Shown: positions 36,211-46,454, counted from the stretch's first letter. The stretch is 64,000 nucleotides of DNA from Glaciecola sp964621345 (GCA_964621345.1 CAZUON010000007.1:35339-99338), one strand, 5' to 3'. The notes: generated by a model not told the origin, from the letters alone. Translations and numbers: made by a program.

Positions 36211-36811
36211 CGTACTTAATTTCTCCGGCATGCCGTCACAAAATAGGGGCTTTACCTTAATTGAGCTGATTATTGGCTTGTTGGTGTTTGCCGTGGCCAT
36301 AGCATCATTGACTAACGTATTTTTACCGCAAGTACAAAAAGGCATTGATCCTATTTGGCAGGTTAGAGCGGTGACCCTAGCACAGTCTTTGAGTAATGAA
36401 ATTCGAGCCAAAGCATTTGATGAAAACACCGGGTTTGGAGGCGCTGCTGGTCCTTGTGGAGATTTACTTGCTTGCAGTACAAGCGCAGTATTAGGACCCG
36501 ATGGCACAGAGACCCGAGCTAACTTTGACGACGTTGACGATTATCATGGTTTAGTTTTGCAAGGTTCAGATATTGCCAGTTCACTGGGAAGCAATACAAG
36601 CTTTGCAGGGGTTGATGTATATGCCGGGTTTAGCGCGCAAGTAAGCGTGGTATACGACAATAATGCTGATGGCATAAACGATGACGACCTCAATCAAGAC
36701 GGAACTTTAGACAGTGCAAGCCTTATTGGTGATCGTAAACTCATCACGATTATTGTGCGCACACCCGCCAACGAGGACATCGTATTTGCTATGTTCAGGG
36801 ACAATTACTAA
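36200..36811 (+). CDS. mshD: MSHA minor pilin MshD
   Basis: 203 residues from the ATG at 36200, chosen because CAGGG lies 8 bases upstream; another ATG is 6 bases earlier and has no spacing for that site. The leader is 17 residues ending QNRG before FTLIELIIGLLVFAVAIASL, Glu at mature position 5. It overlaps mshC by 11 bases and shares TAATG with mshO. The globular domain has DNNADGINDDDLNQDGTLD, a dense Asp/Asn loop that could bind calcium. Confidence 0.85.
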   Translation: MLANVLNFSGMPSQNRGFTLIELIIGLLVFAVAIASLTNVFLPQVQKGIDPIWQVRAVTLAQSLSNEIRAKAFDENTGFGGAAGPCGDLLACSTSAVLGPDGTETRANFDDVDDYHGLVLQGSDIASSLGSNTSFAGVDVYAGFSAQVSVVYDNNADGINDDDLNQDGTLDSASLIGDRKLITIIVRTPANEDIVFAMFRDNY

Positions 36812-37704
36812 TGCGCAGCAATAACAGCTTGTGCTCGATGAATGCGCGAAAGGGTTTTACCTTAGTAGAGCTAGTTTTAGTAATTATTGTACTTGGCATT
36901 GTAAGTGTGGGTATTTCCGGTTTTGTACGAAGCGCAATGTTTGCTTATGTTGATATGACTGAGCGGGAATCTTTATTACGCGATGGTAGTTTTTTTGTGG
37001 AGCGTTTTACGCGAGAGTTAAGTGATGCGGTACCAAATTCGGTGCGCATTAGTGGAAACACCAACGTGCACTGCTTACAGTTTGTGCCGCTTAATTGGAA
37101 TACCTATTACTTAAACATTCCACGTGTTGGAGATAGTCCAGCCGTAGTCGATTTAGTTGAAATGACTAACGATTTACAAAATCAAGTTTACGTGCCCGAC
37201 AGCAATGATGTTGCCATTGTATTTCCATTGCGTGCAGATCATGTGTATGGAGTGGCCAATCCAAGTGATGCCGACGATATTCGTATGCGCGCGATTTTAA
37301 GTTGCAGCGACGACGATGATGGCAATTGCGCAACCGCAAACGACAGTGATTCGGTGGTTCAACTCACCCTCAACGATGGCTTTTTTACAGACTCCCCAGC
37401 TCGGCGAATCTACATTGCGGACTCTGCAATTAGTTATTGTGTGCGAGGTGGGTCGGTATATCGTCATGTGAGCGACATCTCACCCACACAAAGTTTATTC
37501 AATACTGGCGGTGTGTTGATGGCTCAAAATATGGCTAATACTCTGTCTGCAAGTCCAAGTTTAGTCGCCGGAGCGCAAGACCCATTTCGATTATTTGATA
37601 GCTCACTTCGACGCAATGCCTATACCCAGGCTCGATTTATTTTTACCCGAGGCGACGAGCAGATTAGTTTTTTAAAAGAGGTTCATATTCCTAATGTGCC
37701 TTAG
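36811..37704 (+). CDS. mshO: MSHA pseudopilin MshO
   Basis: 297 residues. Leader ends NARKG before FTLVELVLVIIVLGIVSVG, Glu at mature position 5. It is a large pilin-like protein of the GspJ/PilW kind (RESLLRDGSFFVERFTREL), with an Asp-rich loop (CSDDDDGNCATANDSDS). Large minor pilins are thought to cap the pilus tip. It starts with TAATG coupling to mshD and overlaps mshP by 11 bases. Confidence 0.88.
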   Translation: MRSNNSLCSMNARKGFTLVELVLVIIVLGIVSVGISGFVRSAMFAYVDMTERESLLRDGSFFVERFTRELSDAVPNSVRISGNTNVHCLQFVPLNWNTYYLNIPRVGDSPAVVDLVEMTNDLQNQVYVPDSNDVAIVFPLRADHVYGVANPSDADDIRMRAILSCSDDDDGNCATANDSDSVVQLTLNDGFFTDSPARRIYIADSAISYCVRGGSVYRHVSDISPTQSLFNTGGVLMAQNMANTLSASPSLVAGAQDPFRLFDSSLRRNAYTQARFIFTRGDEQISFLKEVHIPNVP

Positions 37705-38179
37705 ACTTGTTGTATCAATTCACCACAATAAAACCGGCTCTCGGCTTAAGGTTAGTCAGGCAGGGCAACGCGGCACTATGCTAGTAATGGCGCTATTTAT
37801 TCTGGTGGTGCTCACCATGCTTGCTGGCACCATGATCACGATTATTTCAGGCTCGAGCAAAAGTATTATCCACGAAGTGTATGGGGTACGTGCTCAGCAA
37901 GCGGCCCACGCTGGAATTGAATCGCTAGTAGCGGCTAGCTTTCCTGTGGGCAGCCCGGCGCAGGCCTGCTCGGCAAGCGTAAACAACAATGCGGCATTTT
38001 CAAACATCCCAGGTTTCGCCAATTGTAGTTATCAGGCGAGTTGTTCTTCTTCGGATATTAGCTTCAACAGTGCAAATTATCGATATTATCGCTATTCGAG
38101 TACCGGGTTCTGCGATACCGGGGAAGGGGTGGTGAGTCGTACCTTATTTGTCGATGCGATGCAGGAGGATTTACCCTGA
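37694..38179 (+). CDS. mshP: MSHA pilus protein MshP (PilX-like)
   Basis: 161 residues. After GQRG comes TMLVMALFILVVLTMLAGTM, a pilin-like helix with no Glu at mature position 5, as is usual for the PilX type. Cysteines are in the globular part (QACSAS, NCSYQASCSSS, GFCDTG). It overlaps mshO by 11 bases. Its stop TGA overlaps a CTG that is the likely start of mshQ. Minor tip-associated pilin is the probable role. Confidence 0.85.
   Translation: MCLRLVVSIHHNKTGSRLKVSQAGQRGTMLVMALFILVVLTMLAGTMITIISGSSKSIIHEVYGVRAQQAAHAGIESLVAASFPVGSPAQACSASVNNNAAFSNIPGFANCSYQASCSSSDISFNSANYRYYRYSSTGFCDTGEGVVSRTLFVDAMQEDLP
38164..38178 (+). promoter_or_regulatory. Shine-Dalgarno and CUG candidate start for mshQ
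   Basis: AGGAGG lies 7 bases before CTG at 38176-38178. The CTG overlaps the mshP stop as CTGA, the same coupling as the ATGA joins elsewhere in the locus. The frame from this CTG runs unbroken into mshQ. Confidence 0.6.
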
Positions 38180-41100
38180 AACATTCGACTGATTATTTAG
38201 AGCTTTTACCGCATCGCTTTTGTATTCAAAAAGGGGATGCGATATTTGATCGCGTCCTGCGTTTTTGTGCGATGTTTTGTCTACTATTGCTATCGCTTTC
38301 GGCATCTGCCACACAGTGCTTGAATTACTTCCCTGACCCAGCTGCCTCGTTTGCAGTAGACGGTAGCATACGTTTTGCCAGCAACAGCATGCTAGTAGGA
38401 AGCGATGGCATCATTGATATTGGCATTGACGAAGACAATGCCAGTGCAAGTTGCGATACACAAAGTTGTGTTGCCAGTGGCAATAGTACACCTTCCTTAA
38501 ATTTACCCGGTTTTCAGCGCTCGACCAGCTCATCAGACGTTACCGTTGCCTTAAATCAATCTGAAACCATGCAACAGGTCGATTTGGACACGCTTACCCT
38601 GCAATCTAATTCATCTATTGAAGTTCTCGGCCAAGACGGCACGGTACGTATTGATACTTTAAATATGCTTTCAAACAGCCGTATTAGCTTGGCCTCGGGT
38701 GTGTATTTTATTGACCAATTATCGATGGCTGAGAATGCGCAAATTGATGTTAAGGGGACTGGTAAAGTCGTTATTTATGCCAATGGATTTAGCACGGGCG
38801 CTAATGCACGTATCAACGCTGACCGCGAAGCTCAGCAACTGGTTCTAATTAGCTTTGCAGACATACAAATTGGGAGTAATACTCAAATATCTGGCTATGT
38901 ATATGCACTTGGCTCGGTGGAGTTAAGTGCTAGCGCGCAGATGAACGGCGCGGTTAATGCAGCGTCAGTTTCCCTTGAGAGCGGAGCAAAAATCTCTTAT
39001 CGCGCCGCAAATATAGAGCAGGCAAACTTTAATGGTGCGTGTGGTCAAAATGCGAGCTTACCTTTACCAGTAGCCTATTATTCGATGGATATGTGTTTAG
39101 TCCCGCAATCAAATAAAGGGATTGTAGATCAAGTCGGAAACAATAGTGCAGATGCGCTTAATGGAGTAGAAATTGATTATCAGGCTAAATATTGCCAAGG
39201 CGCTAAACTTAATGGTGTAGAAGCGTTCATTGATATTCAGGACTCAGCTTTATTCGATTTACAAGAGGGTAATATCGCCCTTTGGATAAAAACAGACGAC
39301 CTTGGTCATGTGCGTGACCCAATCTCTGGAAAAATGGCGATTTTTTCAAAGGACTCTAGAAACGGTACTGATACGATAAACAATAAAATGACCTTGTTAC
39401 TAGATGCCAGTGGGCGTTTAGATTTCAAATACAAGGGTGACCGTTCCACTAGCTTAATCACGTCTTCATTAATCGATGAAAGTAGTTGGCATTTTATTTC
39501 CTTGGCATGGGGCTCTGCAGGGATTTATTTATACGTTGATGGCGCATTAGCGGCGAGCGACACCACCAATGTCACGGCACAAATCAGCGCTAATGGTTTA
39601 GATATGGCCATAGGTGCCAACACAAGCAACTTTGTCTTGGGTTCGAATAAAAATCGTGTTGACCAAATTGGTGATTTTTACAAGGGCAGTATTGATGAAC
39701 TTAAGATTTTTGATGCGCAACTCAATCCCTCTCAACAAAGTAATCTATACACGCTCGCGCAGCAGGCTTGCCAAGATTGTAGTAATTCTCCTGTATTAAT
39801 TTCAGCTTATACTTCCGATGTCTGTAGCCTTAATACCAATCAAATACTAGACACTGCAAGCGATAACCATGGTCAGATTTTCAACGGCGTGGATATTGAG
39901 TCAAGTAGTCGCTTTTGTCAGGGTTTGAGTTTTGATGGCGATGCGGCATTTGTGCAAATACCTCACAGTGAAGACTTTGAGTTGAGCGATGGCGCGCTTG
40001 CGATGTGGTTTAAAATCGATGACTTAAATCATAGCAATACTGCGCGAGACGGCGGCAACGTATTGCTATCTAAAGACCATCTTAACTACCAAAATGGTGG
40101 GCATTTAGATATACGGGTAAACGCTAACGGGCGTATTCAAATTCGCCATCAAACGACCAATAGTCAAACTAATTTTATTATTTCGAATAGTAGCATTGTT
40201 GCAAATACTTGGCATCATTTGGTCTACAGCTTTGGTAGTCAAGGTATCGAGGTATATGTCGATGGCAGTCTTGTCTATAGCGATAGCAACTTTACGACAG
40301 GCTGGGATACTAATGAGGAAACCTTAGTCTTAGGCGCCGCCACAAGAATTTGGAATGAGTCAGGTGCGTTTGTAGATTCTCTTAGAGATTTTTTACAAGG
40401 TGATATCGACAACTTCAAAATTTACCGAAATCAGCCCTCAGGCAGTGATGTCAGCACTTGGTTCAATGAAAGCACCTATGCCTGCACCCAATGCTCGGGT
40501 TTGGTTGCGCACTATTCCTTTGACGGAAGTACGATCAGCGGAAACATCGTTGAGGATATAAGCGGCAATGGAAATAACGGTGAATTTCATCGCGACCTTG
40601 CCATTGAGCTGCCCAGTAACAATAAGTATTGCCGTGCAATTAGCACCACTAATGACCAATCTAGAAGTGATTTTAAAAACTTTGATACCCGGGTTGACCT
40701 TAATGATATTGGAAACCAGGGCGGCGTATCATTTTGGTTTCGTGCAAATACCGATTGGGATCAATCAGGTGTCCGCACTTTACTTGATGCAACTCGCGGT
40801 AATAAATACTTTCATTTACGCCTGCTTAGTGGAGGTCGCTTTCGAGTAGGGATGGAAGATGTGAATGACAGAGATATTCAAGTCATTAGTCAAGCCAATA
40901 TGTTCCCTGCTGATGAGTGGGTGCATATTGCATTTAGTTGGAACTATGATGCACGATTTTTCACTATTTTGGTGAACGGAAGACAAATTATTAAAGCGAC
41001 CTGGGCGAGCAAATTTGTCGATATAGCTCCTTACGGTACCTTGGTGTTTGGCGATAATAAGAGTATTTACGGTGCAGGGGGGGGAGCAAATGCGCTTTTT

Positions 41101-43260
41101 GATGATATCCGAATTTATCGCGAAGTGGTAAGTGAGGAGCAAGCAAGACAAGATATGGCAGATGCGCAAAGCTGTATCTCAACCTTGGCGTATGAAATAG
41201 AGCACCCCGAAAATGCGCTGGCTTGCGGCTCACCGTCGGTTACTGTACGAGCGTGTGCGAAGAGTGATTGTTCTGAATTATCTAAGGACCCAACAACCTT
41301 ACAACTTTTTCCAGCAGATGCCTTTGAACAATCACAAGTTACCTTCACTGGCTCCACTAAAGTCAAGTTAACGCATAGCTCGCCAGGTACATTAAATATT
41401 GGGAGCAATGGGCAAAGTCCGGTGGCACCGGTGACATGTTCGCCAGACTGCAGTATTGAGTACGAGTCGGCAGGGCTCGAGTTTTTTCATACAGGAACGG
41501 GTGCAAACGACTTTTCGCAAAGCCCATTTACCGCACAAGCATCCTTTGGCAACTTAGGGTTAAGAGCTGCGGGAGGCGATGGCACAACATGCGAGGCTCT
41601 GGTTGCGCAAGAGCAAGAGGTAACGCTGAGTTTCGATTGCGTGAATGATGTCAACTCGCCTTATGCACCCGATAATTGCCGTACGCCATTTGCGGGTGTG
41701 CCCGTAACTGGCAACGACCCCCATAGTGCAAAGATTCAATTAGTATTTGATGAGAATGGTGAAGCAACATTTAATGGCTTAAGCTATGCTGATGTGGGCC
41801 TTTTAAATCTGAGCGCTAGCGCAGTAATCAATGGTGCGAGCGTGCAAGGTGCGAGTACTCAAATTAAAGTAGTGCCAGCACGTTTTGAAATAACTAGCAG
41901 TGCTCCCGCTAAATTGACTGCTGGCAAGCCTTACCCTTTTCAAATACAGGCCTTAGGTGCTAATGGTGGGGTGTTAAAAAGCTATCAGAGTCACAAAGCA
42001 CAGTTATCTGTGCAGCGTTTAGCACCTTTGCATAGCGACGCGAAAGATTCCGCCTTTGAGTTTAATTCACAAAGTGCCATACAAAGCAGCGCAAATGAAA
42101 TATACGCGCCTTTATCAGCTGTGCCCTTTAGCAATGGCAGCTTGCTCTCTACAGAGGCTTTATTTGAGGAAGTTGGAAGCTATCGACTACGTTTTAAAGA
42201 TGACGATTATTTGGGGCATTCAATCAGCTCTAATGCTTTAGATGTCGGGCCTGTTATTCCTGCTTATTTTGACCTAGTCGTTCCAGCCGCTCCTATGCTT
42301 AACCCAAGCGCACAAACTTTTACTTATGTTGGCCAGCCCTTTGGCTTTGCGCCTGCAAATGAACCTATACTGCAACTTACCGCTTACAACGCGCAAGGTC
42401 AGGTGACAAATAATTATGCCGATACTCAGTGGCGCTTACCCGTCGATTTGTCGCGAGTAAACGCTTATGTAAATTATGTAGATGCTTCAAGTTACTCAGG
42501 TGATCTTCAGGTGTCGACTAAGGCAAGTTCAGTGGTACTTACACAACAAGATATTTTTAATGGGATTGGCCGCATTCGTTTGTCTCAGCCACTATTGAGC
42601 TATGAGAAAATTGCTGCGCCAAGTGGTACCGATGCCAGTCCTTTTGAGGCCTCCCTTGACCTGCAGTTTAACGCTAACTTTTTTACCGATTTAGATGGTG
42701 TATGTTATCAAGTAAATTATCCAAACGGCTGTGATGCTTTTAGTATCGATAATATTGCCGGTACCCAGATGCGCTATGGTCGCTTGTTTTTAGAAAATGC
42801 GTTTGGACCTGAAAATAAAGCGTTGCGCATGCAGGCAAAGACGCAATATTTGGTGAACGGAATATGGCAGACTAATCTGGCTGATAATTCAACTGTGCTG
42901 GCGCTGTCGCAAAGTGCAGGACATATCAAAGTATTACATGATCCACAAAGCGAAAATGATATCAGTAGAGGCATAAGTGGCGTCGATGCTACGGGCATTA
43001 TTGTTGGTGGACATTCTCAATTGAACGATTTTGTCTTTCAACCAGTCCTAAGTGCAGGCAATGCTCTGATGGGCAATGCATTTGTCACACTTTCGCCTCT
43101 TAGTTCATCGGGCATTTCAGCGGGTGATTGGGCAAATTATCTGAATATTGACTGGGACGGTGACGGTGATATTGACAGTGCCGATGAACCCTCTGCGACC
43201 ATTGCATTTGGGCTTTATCGCTCAAGTGACAAAACAATCCATTGGCGCGAGGCTTTTTAG
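38176..43260 (+). CDS. mshQ: MSHA giant adhesin-like protein MshQ
   Basis: 1662 residues from the ATG at 38272, or 1694 if translation starts at CTG 38176 after a perfect AGGAGG. The longer form supplies Arg residues before the membrane segment (RVLRFCAMFCLLLLSLSASA); the ATG form has no positive n-region. Counting from the ATG, a beta-repeat region spans about 20-265. Three LamG/concanavalin-like domains follow at about 276-503, 506-740 and 740-966 (IALWIKTDD, LAMWFKIDD, VSFWFRANT). A DUF6701 C-terminal domain covers about 976-1661 (IAGTQMRYGRL). LamG domains suggest binding of surface sugars. It is the last msh gene and precedes mreB. Confidence 0.88.
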   Translation: MKHSTDYLELLPHRFCIQKGDAIFDRVLRFCAMFCLLLLSLSASATQCLNYFPDPAASFAVDGSIRFASNSMLVGSDGIIDIGIDEDNASASCDTQSCVASGNSTPSLNLPGFQRSTSSSDVTVALNQSETMQQVDLDTLTLQSNSSIEVLGQDGTVRIDTLNMLSNSRISLASGVYFIDQLSMAENAQIDVKGTGKVVIYANGFSTGANARINADREAQQLVLISFADIQIGSNTQISGYVYALGSVELSASAQMNGAVNAASVSLESGAKISYRAANIEQANFNGACGQNASLPLPVAYYSMDMCLVPQSNKGIVDQVGNNSADALNGVEIDYQAKYCQGAKLNGVEAFIDIQDSALFDLQEGNIALWIKTDDLGHVRDPISGKMAIFSKDSRNGTDTINNKMTLLLDASGRLDFKYKGDRSTSLITSSLIDESSWHFISLAWGSAGIYLYVDGALAASDTTNVTAQISANGLDMAIGANTSNFVLGSNKNRVDQIGDFYKGSIDELKIFDAQLNPSQQSNLYTLAQQACQDCSNSPVLISAYTSDVCSLNTNQILDTASDNHGQIFNGVDIESSSRFCQGLSFDGDAAFVQIPHSEDFELSDGALAMWFKIDDLNHSNTARDGGNVLLSKDHLNYQNGGHLDIRVNANGRIQIRHQTTNSQTNFIISNSSIVANTWHHLVYSFGSQGIEVYVDGSLVYSDSNFTTGWDTNEETLVLGAATRIWNESGAFVDSLRDFLQGDIDNFKIYRNQPSGSDVSTWFNESTYACTQCSGLVAHYSFDGSTISGNIVEDISGNGNNGEFHRDLAIELPSNNKYCRAISTTNDQSRSDFKNFDTRVDLNDIGNQGGVSFWFRANTDWDQSGVRTLLDATRGNKYFHLRLLSGGRFRVGMEDVNDRDIQVISQANMFPADEWVHIAFSWNYDARFFTILVNGRQIIKATWASKFVDIAPYGTLVFGDNKSIYGAGGGANALFDDIRIYREVVSEEQARQDMADAQSCISTLAYEIEHPENALACGSPSVTVRACAKSDCSELSKDPTTLQLFPADAFEQSQVTFTGSTKVKLTHSSPGTLNIGSNGQSPVAPVTCSPDCSIEYESAGLEFFHTGTGANDFSQSPFTAQASFGNLGLRAAGGDGTTCEALVAQEQEVTLSFDCVNDVNSPYAPDNCRTPFAGVPVTGNDPHSAKIQLVFDENGEATFNGLSYADVGLLNLSASAVINGASVQGASTQIKVVPARFEITSSAPAKLTAGKPYPFQIQALGANGGVLKSYQSHKAQLSVQRLAPLHSDAKDSAFEFNSQSAIQSSANEIYAPLSAVPFSNGSLLSTEALFEEVGSYRLRFKDDDYLGHSISSNALDVGPVIPAYFDLVVPAAPMLNPSAQTFTYVGQPFGFAPANEPILQLTAYNAQGQVTNNYADTQWRLPVDLSRVNAYVNYVDASSYSGDLQVSTKASSVVLTQQDIFNGIGRIRLSQPLLSYEKIAAPSGTDASPFEASLDLQFNANFFTDLDGVCYQVNYPNGCDAFSIDNIAGTQMRYGRLFLENAFGPENKALRMQAKTQYLVNGIWQTNLADNSTVLALSQSAGHIKVLHDPQSENDISRGISGVDATGIIVGGHSQLNDFVFQPVLSAGNALMGNAFVTLSPLSSSGISAGDWANYLNIDWDGDGDIDSADEPSATIAFGLYRSSDKTIHWREAF

Positions 43261-43391
43261 CGATAAAAACCTGCCAGCGCGCTTGCTCAAACCGCGGTGC
43301 ATTGGTAAAGTTAGGGATTATGTCGTCAACACGTGTCGCACTACTATTTTTAAGCGACAATCACACCTTACATTAATAAAAAAGGCATTCC

Positions 43392-44435
43392 ATGTTCAAG
43401 AAGCTTCGAGGTATGTTCTCTAACGACCTTTCTATCGACCTCGGCACCGCAAACACGCTGATTTATGTCAAAGATCAAGGCATTGTATTAAACGAACCAT
43501 CGGTAGTTGCTATCCGTCAGGAGCGTGCAGGTGGCCCAAAAAGTGTCGCGGCGGTAGGTCATGAGGCAAAGCAGATGCTAGGTAGAACGCCTGGTAATAT
43601 TCGAGCAATCCGTCCGATGAAAGATGGCGTAATCGCCGATTTTTACGTTACCGAAAAAATGCTCCAGCATTTTATTAAACAAGTTCACGATAACAATTTT
43701 TTACGACCTAGCCCCCGAGTGTTGGTTTGTGTACCTTGTGGTTCGACACAGGTTGAGCGCAGAGCAATAAGAGAGTCAGCACTTGGCGCCGGAGCGCGGG
43801 AAGTGTATTTGATTGATGAACCGATGGCAGCCGCTATCGGTGCAGGTTTACCTGTATCTGAGGCAACTGGCTCAATGGTAGTCGATATTGGTGGTGGTAC
43901 TACTGAGGTCGCCATTATTTCACTAAACGGGGTGGTATATTCGTCGTCGGTCAGAATTGGTGGTGACAAATTCGATGAAGCGATTATTAACTACATCCGT
44001 CGTAACTTCGGCTCACTCATTGGTGAAGCAACCGCCGAGCGTATCAAGCATGAAATTGGTACCGCGTATCCTGGTGAAGAAGTGAAAGAAATAGAAGTCC
44101 GCGGGCGTAACCTCGCCGAAGGTGTACCTCGAGGCTTTATGCTCAACAGCAACGAAATACTAGAAGCCTTGCAAGAGCCTTTGTCGGGTATTGTCAGTGC
44201 GGTTATGGTCGCACTTGAGCAGTCTCCGCCTGAATTAGCCTCTGATATTTCAGAGCGCGGTATGGTGCTAACCGGTGGTGGTGCCTTGTTAAAAGATTTA
44301 GACCGCTTGCTGATGGAAGAAACTGGGATTCCTGTTGTGATTGCTGACGACCCATTAACATGTGTGGCACGAGGCGGTGGTAAAGCCTTTGACATGATCG
44401 ATTTACACGGCGGCGATCTCTTTAGCTATGAGTAA
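43392..44435 (+). CDS. mreB: Rod-shape protein MreB
   Basis: A 347-residue bacterial actin. Nucleotide phosphate-1 loop DLGTANTLIY (16-25), second phosphate loop VVDIGGGTTEVA, and adenosine region VLTGGGALLKDLDRLL. It polymerises under the membrane and guides lateral wall synthesis. A ribosome site AAAGG lies 6 bases before the ATG. It begins the mreBCD-maf-rng-yhdP array, 131 bases after mshQ; whether it has its own promoter in that gap I could not fix. Confidence 0.98.
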   Translation: MFKKLRGMFSNDLSIDLGTANTLIYVKDQGIVLNEPSVVAIRQERAGGPKSVAAVGHEAKQMLGRTPGNIRAIRPMKDGVIADFYVTEKMLQHFIKQVHDNNFLRPSPRVLVCVPCGSTQVERRAIRESALGAGAREVYLIDEPMAAAIGAGLPVSEATGSMVVDIGGGTTEVAIISLNGVVYSSSVRIGGDKFDEAIINYIRRNFGSLIGEATAERIKHEIGTAYPGEEVKEIEVRGRNLAEGVPRGFMLNSNEILEALQEPLSGIVSAVMVALEQSPPELASDISERGMVLTGGGALLKDLDRLLMEETGIPVVIADDPLTCVARGGGKAFDMIDLHGGDLFSYE

Positions 44436-44503
44436 GCCTAATGCGTAAATTGTACAGTGCTGCTGAATATGTATGATTAGCAGCATGGAGTTGCCCCCTT
44501 ACC

Positions 44504-45391
44504 ATGAATGAGGTATTTCCAAGAGGCCCATCACTGCTAACTCGCTTAGCGCTAGTGTTGGGTTTTTCTGTAATGGCGATGTTTGTGGATACAAAAGTCG
44601 AAAGTGTGAGTATCTTTCGCGCTTACCTGACTTCGTTGGTAAGCCCTTTGCAATACATTGCGGACATGCCAGGAGCGGCGCTTAGTTGGTCGGCAACCCG
44701 CTTTACTTCACGTCAAAATCTACTTGAAGAAAATGAACGTCTCACTACACAAATCACGCTGATGAGTGAGCAGTTGCAACGGTTTCAAACCCTACAGCAA
44801 GAGAATCAAAATCTTCGAACGCTGTTAGACGCTCCAGTGCAGCAAGAAATGCATAAGATGATTGCCGAGCTCATGGCGGTAGATAACAATCCTTATAGTC
44901 ATCAAATTGTTGTGAATAAGGGGGCAATAGAGAATGTTTATCCTGGTCAGCCTGTTTTAGACGAAAGCGGCATTGTCGGACAAGTGAGTGAAGTCGGTAC
45001 GACCAATAGCCGAGTATTATTAATATCAGATGTTACCCACGCCATCCCTGCAAGAGTGAGTCGTAACAATGTGACGGTAATTGTATCGGGGATAGGAGAT
45101 GTTAACGAACTATCGCTAGAGCATGTAGCACATAGTACCGATATTGAAGTGGGTGATATTCTCATTTCCTCAGGTTTAGGAAACGTATTTCCGCAGGGCT
45201 ACCCTATTGCTAGGGTCAGTGAAATTATGAGTGATGAAGGGCAACCTTTTGCACAGGTTAAAGCACAACCTCTTGCTAAGCTCGACAGAATCAAATATCT
45301 GCTCCTGTTATGGCCTCAAGATGAGGCGCCAGAAGACGCGATATCCTCAGAACAAATCAACGACGGATTGGAGCTGCAGATTGAAAGGTAA
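44504..45391 (+). CDS. mreC: Rod-shape protein MreC
   Basis: 295 residues: N-terminal membrane segment (LALVLGFSVMAMFVD), a coiled coil (LLEENERLTTQITLMSEQLQ, FQTLQQENQNLRTLL), then the periplasmic beta-barrel domain (PYSHQIVVNKGAIENVYPGQPV, GIVGQVSEVG). MreC links MreB filaments to PBP2 in the periplasm. The stop overlaps the start of mreD by 11 bases. Confidence 0.95.
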   Translation: MNEVFPRGPSLLTRLALVLGFSVMAMFVDTKVESVSIFRAYLTSLVSPLQYIADMPGAALSWSATRFTSRQNLLEENERLTTQITLMSEQLQRFQTLQQENQNLRTLLDAPVQQEMHKMIAELMAVDNNPYSHQIVVNKGAIENVYPGQPVLDESGIVGQVSEVGTTNSRVLLISDVTHAIPARVSRNNVTVIVSGIGDVNELSLEHVAHSTDIEVGDILISSGLGNVFPQGYPIARVSEIMSDEGQPFAQVKAQPLAKLDRIKYLLLLWPQDEAPEDAISSEQINDGLELQIER

Positions 45392-45857
45392 TCGTACATT
45401 CATTATTACCACTATCTTAATTGGCATGATTTTGCAGATCATTCCAATGCCTGCTGAGGCCGATATTTACCGACCTGATTGGCTGCTTTTGATTTTATGT
45501 TATTGGTGTATGGCCTTACCAAACAGGGTCAGTGTTGGTGTGGCGTGTTTAACGGGAATCATTCTTGATTTGTTATATGGGACAGCATTGGGCGTGCATA
45601 GTTTTGCCTTGGCCGTACCCATATTTTTAGTCGCGACGAACTATCAGCGCATGCGAAATCAATCCATTTTGCAACTGGCCATGACCATTGGTGTGCTCTC
45701 ATTTATATATCATCTGCTGATTTATTGGCTACAATTTTGGCTCACCAGTATTGAGTTTAGGGTCGAATTTTTGTGGCCAAGCGTGACTTCTATCTTGTTG
45801 TGGCCATGGGTCTTTTGGTTACTCAGAAAATTCCGCCGTAAATTGGGTGTGTCCTGA
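45381..45857 (+). CDS. mreD: Rod-shape protein MreD
   Basis: 158 residues with five or six membrane helices and the family motif IPMPAEADIYRPDWLLLILCYW. The start is TTG at 45381, with GGAG 7 bases upstream and coupled to the mreC end; there is no ATG before residue 16 of this frame. MreD is part of the elongasome. Normal length (E. coli 162). Confidence 0.93.
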   Translation: MKGNRTFIITTILIGMILQIIPMPAEADIYRPDWLLLILCYWCMALPNRVSVGVACLTGIILDLLYGTALGVHSFALAVPIFLVATNYQRMRNQSILQLAMTIGVLSFIYHLLIYWLQFWLTSIEFRVEFLWPSVTSILLWPWVFWLLRKFRRKLGVS

Positions 45858-45896
45858 TTAGTATGGTAAAGGGATTAGTATGTCAAAGGAATTAAC

Positions 45897-46454
45897 ATGG
45901 CAAAGGTGATATTGGCATCGGCATCGCCAAGGCGAATTGAGTTACTTAAATGTATATGCCCACAGTTTGATGTTCAACCTGCCGATATTGACGAACAGCC
46001 TTATTCCAATGAAAAACCCGAAACCTTAGTTGCGCGCCTCGCCTTTGAAAAAGCCAATACCGTATTGAGTATACACCCTAACGCAACTGTTATTGGCTCA
46101 GACACCATAATCGCCTTTGAAAATAAGGCGATGGGAAAGCCAAGCGACAAAGCCGATTTTTTAAATATGATGCAAACCTTGTCTGGAAAAACGCACCAAG
46201 TGCTAACCAGCGTGTCATGTTTGTCTGGCGATAAGCGCATTGATAAGCTGGTAAGCTCGCGAATAGAATTCGCTGTTGTTTCACTCAATGAAGCCCAAAA
46301 ATATTGGCAAACAGGTGAACCACGAGATAAAGCAGGGGGATATGCCATACAAGGTATTGGCGCACAATTTGTAAAGCGTATAAATGGCAGTTACAGTGCA
46401 GTAGTGGGTTTGCCACTGTATGAAACAAAACAGATGTTGGAGACACTTTCTTAA
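45897..46454 (+). CDS. maf: Maf-family nucleotide pyrophosphatase (YhdE type)
   Basis: 185 residues. The N-terminal signature ILASASPRRIELLK is diagnostic, and VIGSDTIIAFENKAMGKPSD and DKAGGYAIQGIGAQFV complete the Maf fold. YhdE-type enzymes hydrolyse dTTP and UTP and their modified forms to monophosphates, keeping nucleotide pools clean. The place after mreD and before rng is the conserved one. The start follows AAAGGAATTAAC. The stop shares TAATG with rng. Confidence 0.95.
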   Translation: MAKVILASASPRRIELLKCICPQFDVQPADIDEQPYSNEKPETLVARLAFEKANTVLSIHPNATVIGSDTIIAFENKAMGKPSDKADFLNMMQTLSGKTHQVLTSVSCLSGDKRIDKLVSSRIEFAVVSLNEAQKYWQTGEPRDKAGGYAIQGIGAQFVKRINGSYSAVVGLPLYETKQMLETLS

